Source: CAYUUR01 sp052034685 (GTDB taxonomy: Bacteria; Patescibacteriota; Saccharimonadia; Saccharimonadales; CAYUUR01). From it: a stretch of DNA of 64,000 nt. Under the pieces are notes generated by a model. The model was not told where the DNA came from, did not search any database, and saw nothing but the letters and a program-made list of their open reading frames with translations. Below are positions 8,570-16,626 of this stretch, piece after piece. The number at the start of each line of letters is the position of its first letter. Within the stretch, counting starts at the first letter, position 1. The stretch is taken from NCBI GenBank assembly GCA_052034685.1, contig JBPOIH010000007.1:74852-138851 (forward strand). Direction: 5' to 3'. The translations under genes and the position numbers were made by a program.

Positions 8570-9443
8570 CACTCGCAAATGTCATCGCAGCTTCAATTGA
8601 GCCGCCACTTGCAATCTTGGCCACAAAACCACTGGTAAAGGCATCGCCTGCCCCGCTCCGGTCAATCACCTTTACGTCTTTATACAAACCCGCACGATAG
8701 ATGCTCTGACCGTCGCAGGCAATTGAGCCTTTAGGCCCGTCAGTAACCAACACGAGCGGCACAATCCGCGTGGCCTTCTGTAACAGCTTCTTGGTGTCGT
8801 TCTCGGGGATCAGTTGCTGCATTTCTTCTTTGTTAACGCTCAGGATATGGCATGACTTCATGAGCTCTAGAAACTCTTTGCGGTGAGCAAGTTCACCTTT
8901 GCCAGGATTTACCGCCACACGTATACCGTGCGTCTTAGCGTAGCTAATAATACGCTTGAGGGCATCAAAATCACCGGACAGAGAACTCACATAAAACCAG
9001 TCGGCTTCAATGCCATGAAAATGGCTATCCTTAAGATCATAATGGTTGGACGCGCCCCGGTATGTCAGGATTGTTCGCTCACCATTAGGAGCCAACATCA
9101 GCACAGAATAACCAGTGTTATATTGCTTCGATTCCAGAACCAGCGTAGTGTCCACTTCATCCGCATGCAAAGCATCAAGCACAGCACGACCAGCTATGTC
9201 GCGGCCAATACGACCCATATACATGCTGTGTAGACCTTGCCGGGCAAACGTCACGCTCGCATTAGTTGCACCACCACCGGTAGAAAATACGACTTCTTCT
9301 ACTTCGTTTTTACTTCCCAGATTAAATTCGGCCTTCAGGCCATCGTCTTCACGTTCAGGCCTGAATATCTTACCCAGCAAAAAAACATCCTGTACGGCCG
9401 CACCAATAGACACTATCCGCGGCACCACAGCGCTCCTAGCCAT
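8469..9443 (-). CDS. PfkB-family carbohydrate kinase
   Basis: Ribokinase/PfkB-fold sugar kinase, 324 residues from ATG at 9443. The frame is open further upstream to 9575 but that part is a shadow of the aldolase; the ATG at 9443 overlaps the aldolase stop region and gives the family's typical start (RIVSIGAAVQD). Motifs: FSTGGGATNASVTFARQG in the N-terminal sugar-binding part, GRIGRD, and the C-terminal anion hole DRSGAGDAFTSGF with the catalytic Asp. Position just after fructose-bisphosphate aldolase suggests a sugar or sugar-phosphate substrate such as fructose-1-phosphate or ribose/adenosine-type, but which cannot be decided here. Confidence 0.88.
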   Translation of the reverse strand: MARSAVVPRIVSIGAAVQDVFLLGKIFRPEREDDGLKAEFNLGSKNEVEEVVFSTGGGATNASVTFARQGLHSMYMGRIGRDIAGRAVLDALHADEVDTTLVLESKQYNTGYSVLMLAPNGERTILTYRGASNHYDLKDSHFHGIEADWFYVSSLSGDFDALKRIISYAKTHGIRVAVNPGKGELAHRKEFLELMKSCHILSVNKEEMQQLIPENDTKKLLQKATRIVPLVLVTDGPKGSIACDGQSIYRAGLYKDVKVIDRSGAGDAFTSGFVAKIASGGSIEAAMTFASANSTSVVTQLGAKPGILRLHATIDPMKVAVAQL

Positions 9444-10353
9444 CCAGCTGCGCCTTGCCTTCACTGTTAAACAGCGATATCTTCTGCTCGACAACCTGCT
9501 GAACAGCATCAACCACGTCATCCATGAGTTTAACCACTGCATATTCGGTCGGGTTATCCTTGAGAGCCTTTTCAAGCGTCAACCGATACGCGATGCGCAT
9601 GTCAGAATTTATGTTGATTTTGGTAACGCCAGCTTGGACTGCTTCTTTGTAATAGTGCCCTGGCGTACCGCTGCCGCCGTGCAGGCTAATGTTGCAGCTT
9701 ATAGCTTTACGAATCTGCTTGAGGAGTTCGATGTCCAGGTGTTTAGGCACCGGATATTTACCATGTAAATTACCGATTGCAGCAGCAAAGGTGTCGATGC
9801 CGGTATCTTGGACAAACTGCTGGGCAGACTCCGGAGTACTGAAGGTCTTTTTAATCTCTTGATAGTCTATCTTCTCGGTATGAAGGTTTGAACTGCCAGC
9901 AAAGTAGTGCATCTCACTCTCTACTAAGGCACCGGTAAGTCGCGCGCAAGTCACAACTCGACGGGTTGCTTCCACAATCTCAGCATCAGTAGCATCGTGG
10001 TTGGCCTGACTGATATCAATATGGATAAACTCGTAACCAGCTTCAATCCCAGCAATAGCATCTTCAACAGTCGGCGAATGATCAAGGTTGATATACATCT
10101 CAACCCCAAACTCTTGTTTGTAGTTGTCCACCATGTCACGGACGTTCTCGTGACCTAGGGATTCTACTTCACCCTGGCTCACTTCTACCAGCACCGGAGC
10201 ATTTTTGGCCTTAGCAGCCTGAACGACCGCCTTGAGCGTTTCCTGATTGTCTAGGTTGAAAGCACCGACGGCAAACTTCTGTTTGCGTGCTCGCTTCATG
10301 AGTTCACGCGCTTGAGCAGAGTTAGCACGCATTTGTTTTAGTGATAAAGCCAT
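9436..10353 (-). CDS. fba: Class II fructose-bisphosphate/ketose-bisphosphate aldolase
   Basis: Zinc-dependent aldolase of glycolysis/gluconeogenesis (dihydroxyacetone phosphate plus an aldehyde phosphate). Seen are VGAFNLDNQET at the N-terminus, INLDHSPTVEDA with the catalytic Asp and first zinc His, ESEMHYFAG, a second His in AAIGNLHGKYP, the phosphate loop SLHGGSGTPG, and INSDMR. Start at 10353 (MALSLKQ) is chosen over 10389 because a TACAAT hexamer (plus 10360-10365) is exactly 6 bases before it, predicting a leaderless message. It is followed by the PfkB kinase with overlapping ends. Confidence 0.92.
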   Translation of the reverse strand: MALSLKQMRANSAQARELMKRARKQKFAVGAFNLDNQETLKAVVQAAKAKNAPVLVEVSQGEVESLGHENVRDMVDNYKQEFGVEMYINLDHSPTVEDAIAGIEAGYEFIHIDISQANHDATDAEIVEATRRVVTCARLTGALVESEMHYFAGSSNLHTEKIDYQEIKKTFSTPESAQQFVQDTGIDTFAAAIGNLHGKYPVPKHLDIELLKQIRKAISCNISLHGGSGTPGHYYKEAVQAGVTKININSDMRIAYRLTLEKALKDNPTEYAVVKLMDDVVDAVQQVVEQKISLFNSEGKAQLDG

Positions 10354-10455
10354 TCCCGTATTGTAACTGCTTGTGCTTGCTATTTCCACTGCTAAGACAT
10401 TATTACGTTTTATGACAGTCTTAATAACATAGTAGAGGCTGACTATTAATAGTCG

Positions 10456-11427
10456 CTAACCAGCTAGATGATGAGCAGCAAGCGCAATATGTTTAGCTGT
10501 AAGGCCAAAGTGTTCTAGTAATTCATCTGGCGTGCCTGATTCACCAAATCTATCACGCATACCAATACGCTTCATTGGCCGCGGGCAATGCTCGCCCAGT
10601 AGTTCAGCAATTGCCCCACCAAAGCCAGCATTTATCTGAGCTTCCTCAACAGTGATGACAGCTTTGGTTTTGCGTACACTGCGTAGAATGGTATCTTCAT
10701 CAAGCGGCTTTATGGTCGGTACATGCACCACCTCTGCTTCGATGCCTTGCGCAAACAGCATCTCAGCTGCCTTGAGGGCCTGGAACGTCATTGAGCCAGT
10801 TGAGAGGATAGTAATGTCATTTCCTGTTGTCAGCACATAGGCTTCGCCAATTTCAAACGGCGTTTTGTCTGTCGTGAATATTGGGGTAGCTTCGCGTGCT
10901 AATCGTAGGTAAGCTGGTCGCTTATCTTCAGCCAGTGCTAACGTCGCCTTCTCGGCTTCTATACTGTCGCCAGGCGCAATCACTACCATATTTGGCAGTG
11001 CCCGCATAAGCGCGATGTCTTCTAGCATCTGGTGGGTAGCGCCATCCGGACCAACTGATACGCCGGCGTGTGAGCCAACGATTCGTACCGGGCGGTCATT
11101 GAGACATATCGTTGTTCTTATCTGCTCCCAGTTGCGGCCAGGACTAAACGCTGCGTAGCTACTCACAAACGGTATCTTGCCCATCGCGGCCATGCCTGAG
11201 CCAACTGTCACCAGGTTCTGCTCAGCAACACCAATCTCAACAAAGCGATCCGGAAACTCCTGTTTAAACAAGTGCATTTGCGTCGACTCAGTTAGATCAG
11301 CACATGCAGCTACAACGTTTTTGTTTAACTTGCCTGCTTGCAGCAAACCCCTACCAAAACCTTTACGAATCGGCTCAGACTCAAAATCGTCTTTGGCATA
11401 ATTTTTGTCAACTAAATATAAACTCAT
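10456..11427 (-). CDS. Transketolase C-terminal half (pyrimidine-binding and C-terminal domains)
   Basis: Second subunit of a split transketolase, which moves two-carbon ketol units between pentose and triose/hexose phosphates with thiamine diphosphate. The pyrimidine-binding part has the catalytic-site Glu in EIGVAEQNLVTVGSGMAA and the following SYAAFSPGRNWEQI; the C-terminal domain begins near TTGNDITILSTGSM. Length (323 aa) fits the usual split form. It starts at an ATGA overlap with the stop of a 40-codon ORF that itself overlaps the N-terminal half gene, so the three reading frames are linked. Confidence 0.93.
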   Translation of the reverse strand: MSLYLVDKNYAKDDFESEPIRKGFGRGLLQAGKLNKNVVAACADLTESTQMHLFKQEFPDRFVEIGVAEQNLVTVGSGMAAMGKIPFVSSYAAFSPGRNWEQIRTTICLNDRPVRIVGSHAGVSVGPDGATHQMLEDIALMRALPNMVVIAPGDSIEAEKATLALAEDKRPAYLRLAREATPIFTTDKTPFEIGEAYVLTTGNDITILSTGSMTFQALKAAEMLFAQGIEAEVVHVPTIKPLDEDTILRSVRKTKAVITVEEAQINAGFGGAIAELLGEHCPRPMKRIGMRDRFGESGTPDELLEHFGLTAKHIALAAHHLAG

Positions 11428-11546
11428 ACACTACCCCTAGGCCAATGCGACCATTGTTCATTTTGGGCAGTCTTACAGAGAGCAGCTCGAGAAGACTTGT
11501 CTTCACGGCGCGAAACGCTGCCAAAAATGTGCAATGCGAGCATCAT
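11424..11546 (-). CDS. Small ORF (40 aa) coupled between the two transketolase genes
   Basis: Found by reading the gap between the two transketolase genes. On the minus strand an ATG overlaps the upstream gene's TGA stop (shared bases 11543-11546), runs 40 codons without a stop, and ends in a TGA that overlaps the downstream ATG (shared bases 11424-11427, ATGA). Both junctions are the 4-base overlaps typical of translational coupling. The predicted peptide starts MMLALHIFGSVSRRED, is basic in the middle, has one Cys and ends SHWPRGSV. No family is recognised. It may be a real microprotein or a coupling ORF whose translation delivers ribosomes to the second subunit. Confidence 0.5.
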   Translation of the reverse strand: MMLALHIFGSVSRREDKSSRAALCKTAQNEQWSHWPRGSV

Positions 11547-12409
11547 TGGTGTTCGCTCCTAATCTTGCCCTCTAAGGTACGCAGATCGTGCAGTGCTTTC
11601 TTGGCTTGTTCATGATCTGGTGGCGCCCCATGCCAGTGAAAGTCTGACTCCATAAAGCTTACGCCCTTGCCAGGAATGGTATGAGCGATTATCATGACGG
11701 GCTTTTCGACGATCGCCTTTGCCATCGAACAAGCATCAATAACCGCTTCCATGTTGTTGCCGTCAATCTCAATGACGTGCCAACCGAATGATTCCCATTT
11801 AGCCCGTAAGTCTTCGAGTGGCATAACAGATTCTGTCGGCCCATCTATCTGGATGTTGTTACGGTCAATAATCCCAATGACATTAGTAAGCTTATACTTG
11901 GAACCCAGCATGGCAGCTTCCCAGACATTACCTTCGTTCAGTTCGCCATCACCCATGACAACGTACACCCAACGATGCTGCTGCTCATCCATGCGCATTG
12001 CCAGCGCCATGCCGCAGGCTTGACTCAAGCCACAGCCGAGCGGTCCACTGGTATTCTCTAGCCCAGGTAATTTAATGCGTTCTGGATGACCCTGCAAACG
12101 TGAGCCAAGTTTTCTGAGTGTCATAAGTTCCTTAACGTCAAAATACCCGGCATGCGCCATCGTGGCATATTGCACCGGAACACAGTGGCCGTTACTGAGG
12201 AGCAAGATATCGCGTTCAGTCCAGTCTGGTTTCTTTGGGTCGTGCCGTAATACGTCAAAATACAGTGCTGTAAAGATATCTGCTAGACCAAGCGGGCCAG
12301 CACTATGGCCGCTTTTGGCATGCTCAAGCATCTTTATAATGTCTTCACGGATATCGTAGGCTAGCAATTCTAGCGCTTCAATTGAGCGTTTCTTAGTGGT
12401 AACACTCAT
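11543..12409 (-). CDS. Transketolase N-terminal half (thiamine diphosphate pyrophosphate-binding domain)
   Basis: First subunit of the split transketolase, 288 residues. It shows AKSGHSAGPLGLADIF near the N-terminus, HGCP-like SNGHCVPVQYA, the GDG thiamine-diphosphate motif in GDGELNEGNVWEAAM with the distal Asn in IIDRNNIQIDG, and the terminal HTIPGKGVSFME. The start overlaps the rpe stop by four bases (12406-12409). With the C half it supplies the non-oxidative pentose phosphate path, consistent with rpe and rpiB just upstream. Confidence 0.93.
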   Translation of the reverse strand: MSVTTKKRSIEALELLAYDIREDIIKMLEHAKSGHSAGPLGLADIFTALYFDVLRHDPKKPDWTERDILLLSNGHCVPVQYATMAHAGYFDVKELMTLRKLGSRLQGHPERIKLPGLENTSGPLGCGLSQACGMALAMRMDEQQHRWVYVVMGDGELNEGNVWEAAMLGSKYKLTNVIGIIDRNNIQIDGPTESVMPLEDLRAKWESFGWHVIEIDGNNMEAVIDACSMAKAIVEKPVMIIAHTIPGKGVSFMESDFHWHGAPPDHEQAKKALHDLRTLEGKIRSEHQ

Positions 12410-13038
12410 GTCTGCACCTCACTCAGTAACAAGCCAAATGCTGCTGCTGGGTCATCAGCACGCTGAATAAAACCGCCCACGTTGAGTACATCAACGCCGC
12501 CACTTGCCAGCTCTGAAGCATTATCTTTATTTACGCCACCGTCCCAGCCGATTTCAAGCGATGGCTTCATTTTTTTCAGGTGCGGAATCTTCTCGAGTAA
12601 AGCAAGATTAGCCCGCCCGCCAAAGTTACCTAAATCACCACTGAAAAGCAACACATGATCAATCACACCGATCGACGGCGCAATCATTTCTGGAGGCGTG
12701 TTAGGTAGCAGCGCAATGCCTACCTTGATGTGTGCATCATGCAATGCCGTGGCTAGTTCAATAAAATTGCCCTCTGCTTCAGCGTGCAGGATAACCATGC
12801 TTGGATTACTCTTAATAAGTGCGGTGATATGATCCGCTGGTTTCTGATACATGACGTGAATATCCACACCAACATTACGTGGCCACCAGAGCTGTGATGG
12901 CCCCACCGTAGTGACCGGGGCAAACTCACCGTCAGCAATATCAATCTGGATCCGTTGAGCAAACCCACCGATACGCTCCATCTGTTCACGATATTCATGT
13001 GGCTCACGTGCCAGTACTGTCGGACATATAATTGCCAT
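12406..13038 (-). CDS. rpe: Ribulose-phosphate 3-epimerase family protein
   Basis: TIM-barrel epimerase that interconverts ribulose-5-phosphate and xylulose-5-phosphate. From ATG at 13038 it begins MAIICPTVLA, the normal Rpe opening; the longer frame to 13080 lacks support. Catalytic/metal positions are partly conserved: QIDIADGEFAP (Asp), DIHVMYQ (His), and IGWDGGVNKDNA (Asp). The second metal His region is less typical, and DIHVMYQKP replaces the common DVHLMVxxP, so it is a divergent member. It lies 4 bases after rpiB and overlaps the transketolase N-half gene. Confidence 0.85.
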   Translation of the reverse strand: MAIICPTVLAREPHEYREQMERIGGFAQRIQIDIADGEFAPVTTVGPSQLWWPRNVGVDIHVMYQKPADHITALIKSNPSMVILHAEAEGNFIELATALHDAHIKVGIALLPNTPPEMIAPSIGVIDHVLLFSGDLGNFGGRANLALLEKIPHLKKMKPSLEIGWDGGVNKDNASELASGGVDVLNVGGFIQRADDPAAAFGLLLSEVQT

Positions 13039-13042
13039 AAGG

Positions 13043-13492
13043 TTAGTGTAACTCATCCAATTGTTTGACTCTACGAACAAACCGTTCTGACCGCGCGAAC
13101 GGTGTTTTTAACCAAATATCCACAATATCCTGCACCTGTCTCTTATCCTTTAGCTCATGCGACGGTAGGCACAATACGTTACTGTCGTCATCATTGCGTG
13201 AGGCACGAGCCTCAGATTCGTTCCAAACCAGACTTGCTCGAATGCCGCGAAACCGATTAGCTGCCATAACCATGCCTTGCCCGCTCCCGCATATCAAAAT
13301 ACCGCGTGGCTCTGACTCGTCACTGCCTAGCATAGCGGTCACGACTTTTGCCGCAAATATCGGGAAATCATCACCAGGTTGAGGCGTCTGACCGCCCTCG
13401 TCAATAACCTCATGCCCGAGGTGCGTCAGGTAAGTTTCTATATGCTCTTTGAGCGCAAACCCGTTATGATCCGCACCAATAAATATCTTCAC
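13043..13492 (-). CDS. rpiB: Ribose-5-phosphate isomerase B
   Basis: RpiB/LacAB-family isomerase linking ribose-5-phosphate and ribulose-5-phosphate. Diagnostic features are the opening IFIGADHNGFALK (substrate-binding Asp-His), DDFPIFA, the active-site Cys in ILICGSGQGMVMAANR, and the conserved RASLVWN and RNDDDSNVLCLPS segments. Length 149 is normal. ATG at 13492 overlaps the stop of the upstream 96-residue membrane protein gene by four bases. Confidence 0.95.
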   Translation of the reverse strand: MKIFIGADHNGFALKEHIETYLTHLGHEVIDEGGQTPQPGDDFPIFAAKVVTAMLGSDESEPRGILICGSGQGMVMAANRFRGIRASLVWNESEARASRNDDDSNVLCLPSHELKDKRQVQDIVDIWLKTPFARSERFVRRVKQLDELH

Positions 13493-13779
13493 CTTTTCTT
13501 CTCCAGATTCCGAGCGTTATGCGCACGGATTAAACCCACAAAGCTAATCGCTGCGCCTATGAAAGCAATCACACCAATCCATATAGGAAGTGCATCCCAG
13601 CCTTCCCAATACGGTGCATCACAGTGGCTTACGAAGGGTTCACCTTCCCACGAACCACAGCGAGAGAACGGAAAGAAATTAGTTGTAACCAGCATAAAAA
13701 GCGTAAACCAGATAGTAAAGAGCGAAGTAAAGATTACTGCCCACTTTTTAACTGTAATATGCTTGCCGCTTTTCTTCAT
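13489..13779 (-). CDS. Small two-helix membrane protein within the sugar-phosphate operon
   Basis: 96 residues with a basic start (MKKSGKHITVKK), a first helix around residues 14-33, an external loop containing two Cys (RCGSWEGEP and SHCDAPYWE), a second helix around 64-82 and a basic tail (RAHNARNLEKKR). Its stop overlaps the rpiB start, and it begins 12 bases after GAPDH ends, so it is translated as part of the carbon-metabolism operon. Family unknown; I see no transporter or enzyme motif. The Cys pair may form a disulfide outside the membrane. Confidence 0.65.
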   Translation of the reverse strand: MKKSGKHITVKKWAVIFTSLFTIWFTLFMLVTTNFFPFSRCGSWEGEPFVSHCDAPYWEGWDALPIWIGVIAFIGAAISFVGLIRAHNARNLEKKR

Positions 13780-13790
13780 AATACTCCAAT

Positions 13791-14804
13791 CTACTTGTGC
13801 AGTAAACGACCCGTGTCGGCGACGACCTCCACCAGTCGATTACTGTATCCCCATTCATTATCGTACCAAACCACTACCTTAACGAGGTTGCCTGCGACGA
13901 CATTTGTAAGTAACAGATCAACAATCCCAGAGTGACTGTTGCCGATGTAGTCACTGCTCACCAGCGGCTCTTCACTAACATCAAGTATCCCTTGGTAATA
14001 TGGCTCTTTGACGGACTTTTTGAATAGTTTGTTTACTTCCTCAATCGTAACGTCTTTTTTGAGAAGCATGGTAACGTCACTCAGTGAAACCACTGGCGTC
14101 GGCACGCGCACGCTCATACCATCAAATTTACCTTTGAGTTGCGGGACTGTAAGCGCTACCGCAACAGCCGCGCCAGTTGTGGTTGGAACGATGTTTTCTG
14201 CAGCAGCACGTGATTCTCGCATATCTTTAGCTGGGCCATCTTGCAACACTTGACTGGCTGTGTAGCTATGAACGGTAGTTAGCATGGCTTTTTGCACGCC
14301 AAATGCTGCGTCCATGATAGACATTACTGCCGCCAATGAATTCGTCGTACAACTCGCATTACTAATAATGTCAGTTGCCTTTTCGAGCTTGTCGTCATTG
14401 GCACCCATCACCAGCGTGTCGATGTCTTCACTCTTGGTTGGGCCAGAAATGACCACTTTCTTAGCGCCAGCCTTGATATGTAGCTCAGCGTCTTCTTTCT
14501 TAGTGAAGCGACCAGTAGATTCAATCACAACGTCTACTTTGAGCGTCACCCATGGCAACAGACTTGGGTCTTTCTCTGCAGTAACTGGTATCTTTTTACC
14601 AGCAACTATCAAATGTGATTCATCAAAAGTAACTTCTTGGTCGTATAGGCCGTAAGTACTATCGTGTTTGAGCAAGTAAGCCAGTGACTCAGTATTGGTG
14701 AGATCATTGATTGCTACAATTTCAATATCAGTTCGTGCAAAAGCTATCTTGAAGGCATTTCTACCAATGCGACCAAAGCCGTTTATTGCCACGCGTGTTT
14801 TCAT
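13791..14804 (-). CDS. gap: Glyceraldehyde-3-phosphate dehydrogenase
   Basis: Phosphorylating GAPDH of glycolysis. N-terminal Rossmann motif INGFGRIGRNAFK; Asp34 in NDLTNTE suggests NAD+ preference; catalytic Cys152 in SNASCTTNS; active-site His in VHSYTASQ; end of the protein WYDNEWGYSNR. Length 337 is typical. The start has a clear SD (GAGGGGGAATCAAAC before ATG) and a TACAAT -10 about 35 bases upstream, so this gene has a normal leader, unlike several neighbours. Confidence 0.97.
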   Translation of the reverse strand: MKTRVAINGFGRIGRNAFKIAFARTDIEIVAINDLTNTESLAYLLKHDSTYGLYDQEVTFDESHLIVAGKKIPVTAEKDPSLLPWVTLKVDVVIESTGRFTKKEDAELHIKAGAKKVVISGPTKSEDIDTLVMGANDDKLEKATDIISNASCTTNSLAAVMSIMDAAFGVQKAMLTTVHSYTASQVLQDGPAKDMRESRAAAENIVPTTTGAAVAVALTVPQLKGKFDGMSVRVPTPVVSLSDVTMLLKKDVTIEEVNKLFKKSVKEPYYQGILDVSEEPLVSSDYIGNSHSGIVDLLLTNVVAGNLVKVVVWYDNEWGYSNRLVEVVADTGRLLHK

Positions 14805-14863
14805 GTTTGATTCCCCCTCTATTTCTTGGGGTATTGTAGCATAAACGCTTGTGCTTGTATCAA

Positions 14864-15385
14864 CTACTTAGCGTTATTGATCGAGGTTTCAATGACTTTG
14901 ATTGCGTCCTCTGGACCGCCCCAACCGTTAAACTCAACCGGGGTACCCTGCCAGTTCTTTTTCCAAGCTTTGTACTGCTTATAGAAATGTTCCATCATCG
15001 GCTTAAAGTTCTCTCCCAGATCATCAACATGCTTAATATGTGCTTTTGTAACATCATCATTGGCAACACAGACTAACTTTTCATCACCCTCGCCGTCATC
15101 AACCATATAAAGTACACCTATTGGACGACATCGAACTACTACACCATGCGGCACTGGTTCATCAATTATTAACAAAGCGTCGAGTGGATCACCATCATCA
15201 CATAGTGTATCTGGTATGTATCCGTAATCTGCCGGGTAGCCGAGACTTGCAGTACCGTTCACGCGATCAAGAAATATACGACCGGTCTTTTTATCGAGTT
15301 CGTATTTGTTTACATTACCCTTTTGAATCTCAATAATTACGTTTACTACTTTAGGGGCGTCTTTGCCGTAACTAACATCTACCAT
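14864..15385 (-). CDS. ppa: Inorganic pyrophosphatase (family I)
   Basis: Soluble Mg-dependent pyrophosphatase that drives biosynthetic reactions by removing PPi. Features: EIQKGNVNKYELDKKTGRIFLDR near the start, the metal-binding cluster DYGYIPDTLCDDGDPLDALL (D-x-D-P-x-D-A-L), and KxxxK-type Lys near the end in KAWKKNW. At 173 residues the length is typical. SD GGAGAAAAC precedes the ATG. It is the farthest-upstream gene of the minus-strand carbon block, separated from GAPDH by 59 bases. Confidence 0.97.
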   Translation of the reverse strand: MVDVSYGKDAPKVVNVIIEIQKGNVNKYELDKKTGRIFLDRVNGTASLGYPADYGYIPDTLCDDGDPLDALLIIDEPVPHGVVVRCRPIGVLYMVDDGEGDEKLVCVANDDVTKAHIKHVDDLGENFKPMMEHFYKQYKAWKKNWQGTPVEFNGWGGPEDAIKVIETSINNAK

Positions 15386-15439
15386 GTTTTCTCCTTTTGC
15401 TATTGCCCTAGTATACTGGAGTCAGGAACACAATTACAA

Positions 15440-16108
15440 ATGACACAGATTATTGGCCACAGAGGTGCTGCCGGCCTTGCCACAGAAAACACGATTGCGA
15501 GCTTTGTAGCCGCACAGGCAGCTGGCGTTGATGTATTAGAGTTTGACCTTCGCCTCACCAAAGACCAGCAGATTGTCGTTAATCACGATAAGTCGTTGCT
15601 GCGTGTGTTTGGTATTGATATGAACATCTCTGAGCATAGTTTGAAAGAGCTCCAACAGGCCTGCCCAGAACTTGCCACATTCAGTGAAATCATTAAGGCG
15701 TGCGGTCGAACAAACATGGTGATTGAGTTGAAAGAGCCCATCTCTTCCGCCGAACTCAAAAAGTTGCTTGCAGACACCCCCACCCAGCAATACGCATTTG
15801 CCTCATTCAAGCCAGAAGCCATCGATAGACTAGACGGCGAGTTTCCTGATACGCCACGGAGCCTTTTATCATTCCTATTCCCATGCTGGCGCGCCCATCA
15901 GGCAAAGAGAATGAAGCTGCAAGGTATCGGTGTGTACTATCTGTTCCTTAATCCATTCATCTATTGGCTTGCGAGTCGCTACAAACTTAACCTGTACGTC
16001 TATACTGTCAATGTACGATGGGTCGCTGTACTCATCAGTAAGCTCTATCCTAGAGTAAGCATCTGTACCAATCGTCCCGACCTATTTCAATCGTTACGTA
16101 CGAAATAG
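15440..16108 (+). CDS. Glycerophosphodiester phosphodiesterase family protein
   Basis: GDPD-fold enzyme that hydrolyses glycerophosphodiesters to an alcohol and glycerol-3-phosphate. The start at 15440 gives the standard opening QIIGHRGAAGLATENTIASF with the catalytic His-Arg and ENT, followed by EFDLRLTKDQQIVVNHDKSLLRV (metal Glu-x-Asp and second His). The longer frame back to 15323 is antisense to ppa and is dropped. At 222 aa it is a short single-domain form, with no signal peptide, so it probably acts inside the cell. TATACT at 15412-15417 is a likely -10. Confidence 0.92.
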   Translation: MTQIIGHRGAAGLATENTIASFVAAQAAGVDVLEFDLRLTKDQQIVVNHDKSLLRVFGIDMNISEHSLKELQQACPELATFSEIIKACGRTNMVIELKEPISSAELKKLLADTPTQQYAFASFKPEAIDRLDGEFPDTPRSLLSFLFPCWRAHQAKRMKLQGIGVYYLFLNPFIYWLASRYKLNLYVYTVNVRWVAVLISKLYPRVSICTNRPDLFQSLRTK

Positions 16109-16606
16109 CCACAAGTACAACATAGACCATGCGGTCACAATAGCAGCGACAATATACTGATATTCCAGATAGGCTGGCGAAAAGTAACACAGCGCTGCGG
16201 CTGCGAGGTTGAGCGCAGCAGCAAAGTAGTACCACTGAGCTGGACGATCAACAACACCGTTCCAAATGTACGCAATTGCCATAACCACCAACCAAAAGAC
16301 ACCCAAATATGGGATAATTCGCGCTAACTGGTCAATATAGAAAGCTAGTCCTGAGACGGCCATGCCAAAGGCAATCGGCACCAGCCAAGAAACGAAAATC
16401 TGCTTCATCTTGCCGACCTTGAGAGGCATAACCCTCCACATATACCCCATACCAATCACCGAAATAAGAAACCATACTGCATTGATCTGACGCACTTGCC
16501 AGAAATGCGTCGCTATATAACCAATCGTACCAAGCACTGCCCACAGCAAATACACCCGGGCCCGCGAAGCATGTAGTAAATAAAACCAGTCAACTCTGCT
16601 ATTCAT
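16094..16606 (-). CDS. Multi-pass membrane protein, unknown
   Basis: 170 residues with about five hydrophobic helices, no recognised domain. The ATG at 16606 (MNSRVDWFYLLH) is preferred to 16663, since the longer form runs into the divergent reductase gene and a TATAAT (plus strand ATTATA at 16620-16625) lies 13 bases before it. Aromatic-rich segments such as PAQWYYFAAALNLAAAALCYF and several Trp suggest a small integral-membrane protein of unclear role. Its 3' end overlaps GDPD by 15 bases, convergently. Confidence 0.65.
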   Translation of the reverse strand: MNSRVDWFYLLHASRARVYLLWAVLGTIGYIATHFWQVRQINAVWFLISVIGMGYMWRVMPLKVGKMKQIFVSWLVPIAFGMAVSGLAFYIDQLARIIPYLGVFWLVVMAIAYIWNGVVDRPAQWYYFAAALNLAAAALCYFSPAYLEYQYIVAAIVTAWSMLYLWLFRT

Positions 16607-16626
16607 TGTTATAATGCTTATTATAC

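Noticed and set aside
8469..9575. Longer PfkB protein from 9575
   Set aside because: The first 44 residues are the shadow of the aldolase C-terminus; family homology starts at 9443.
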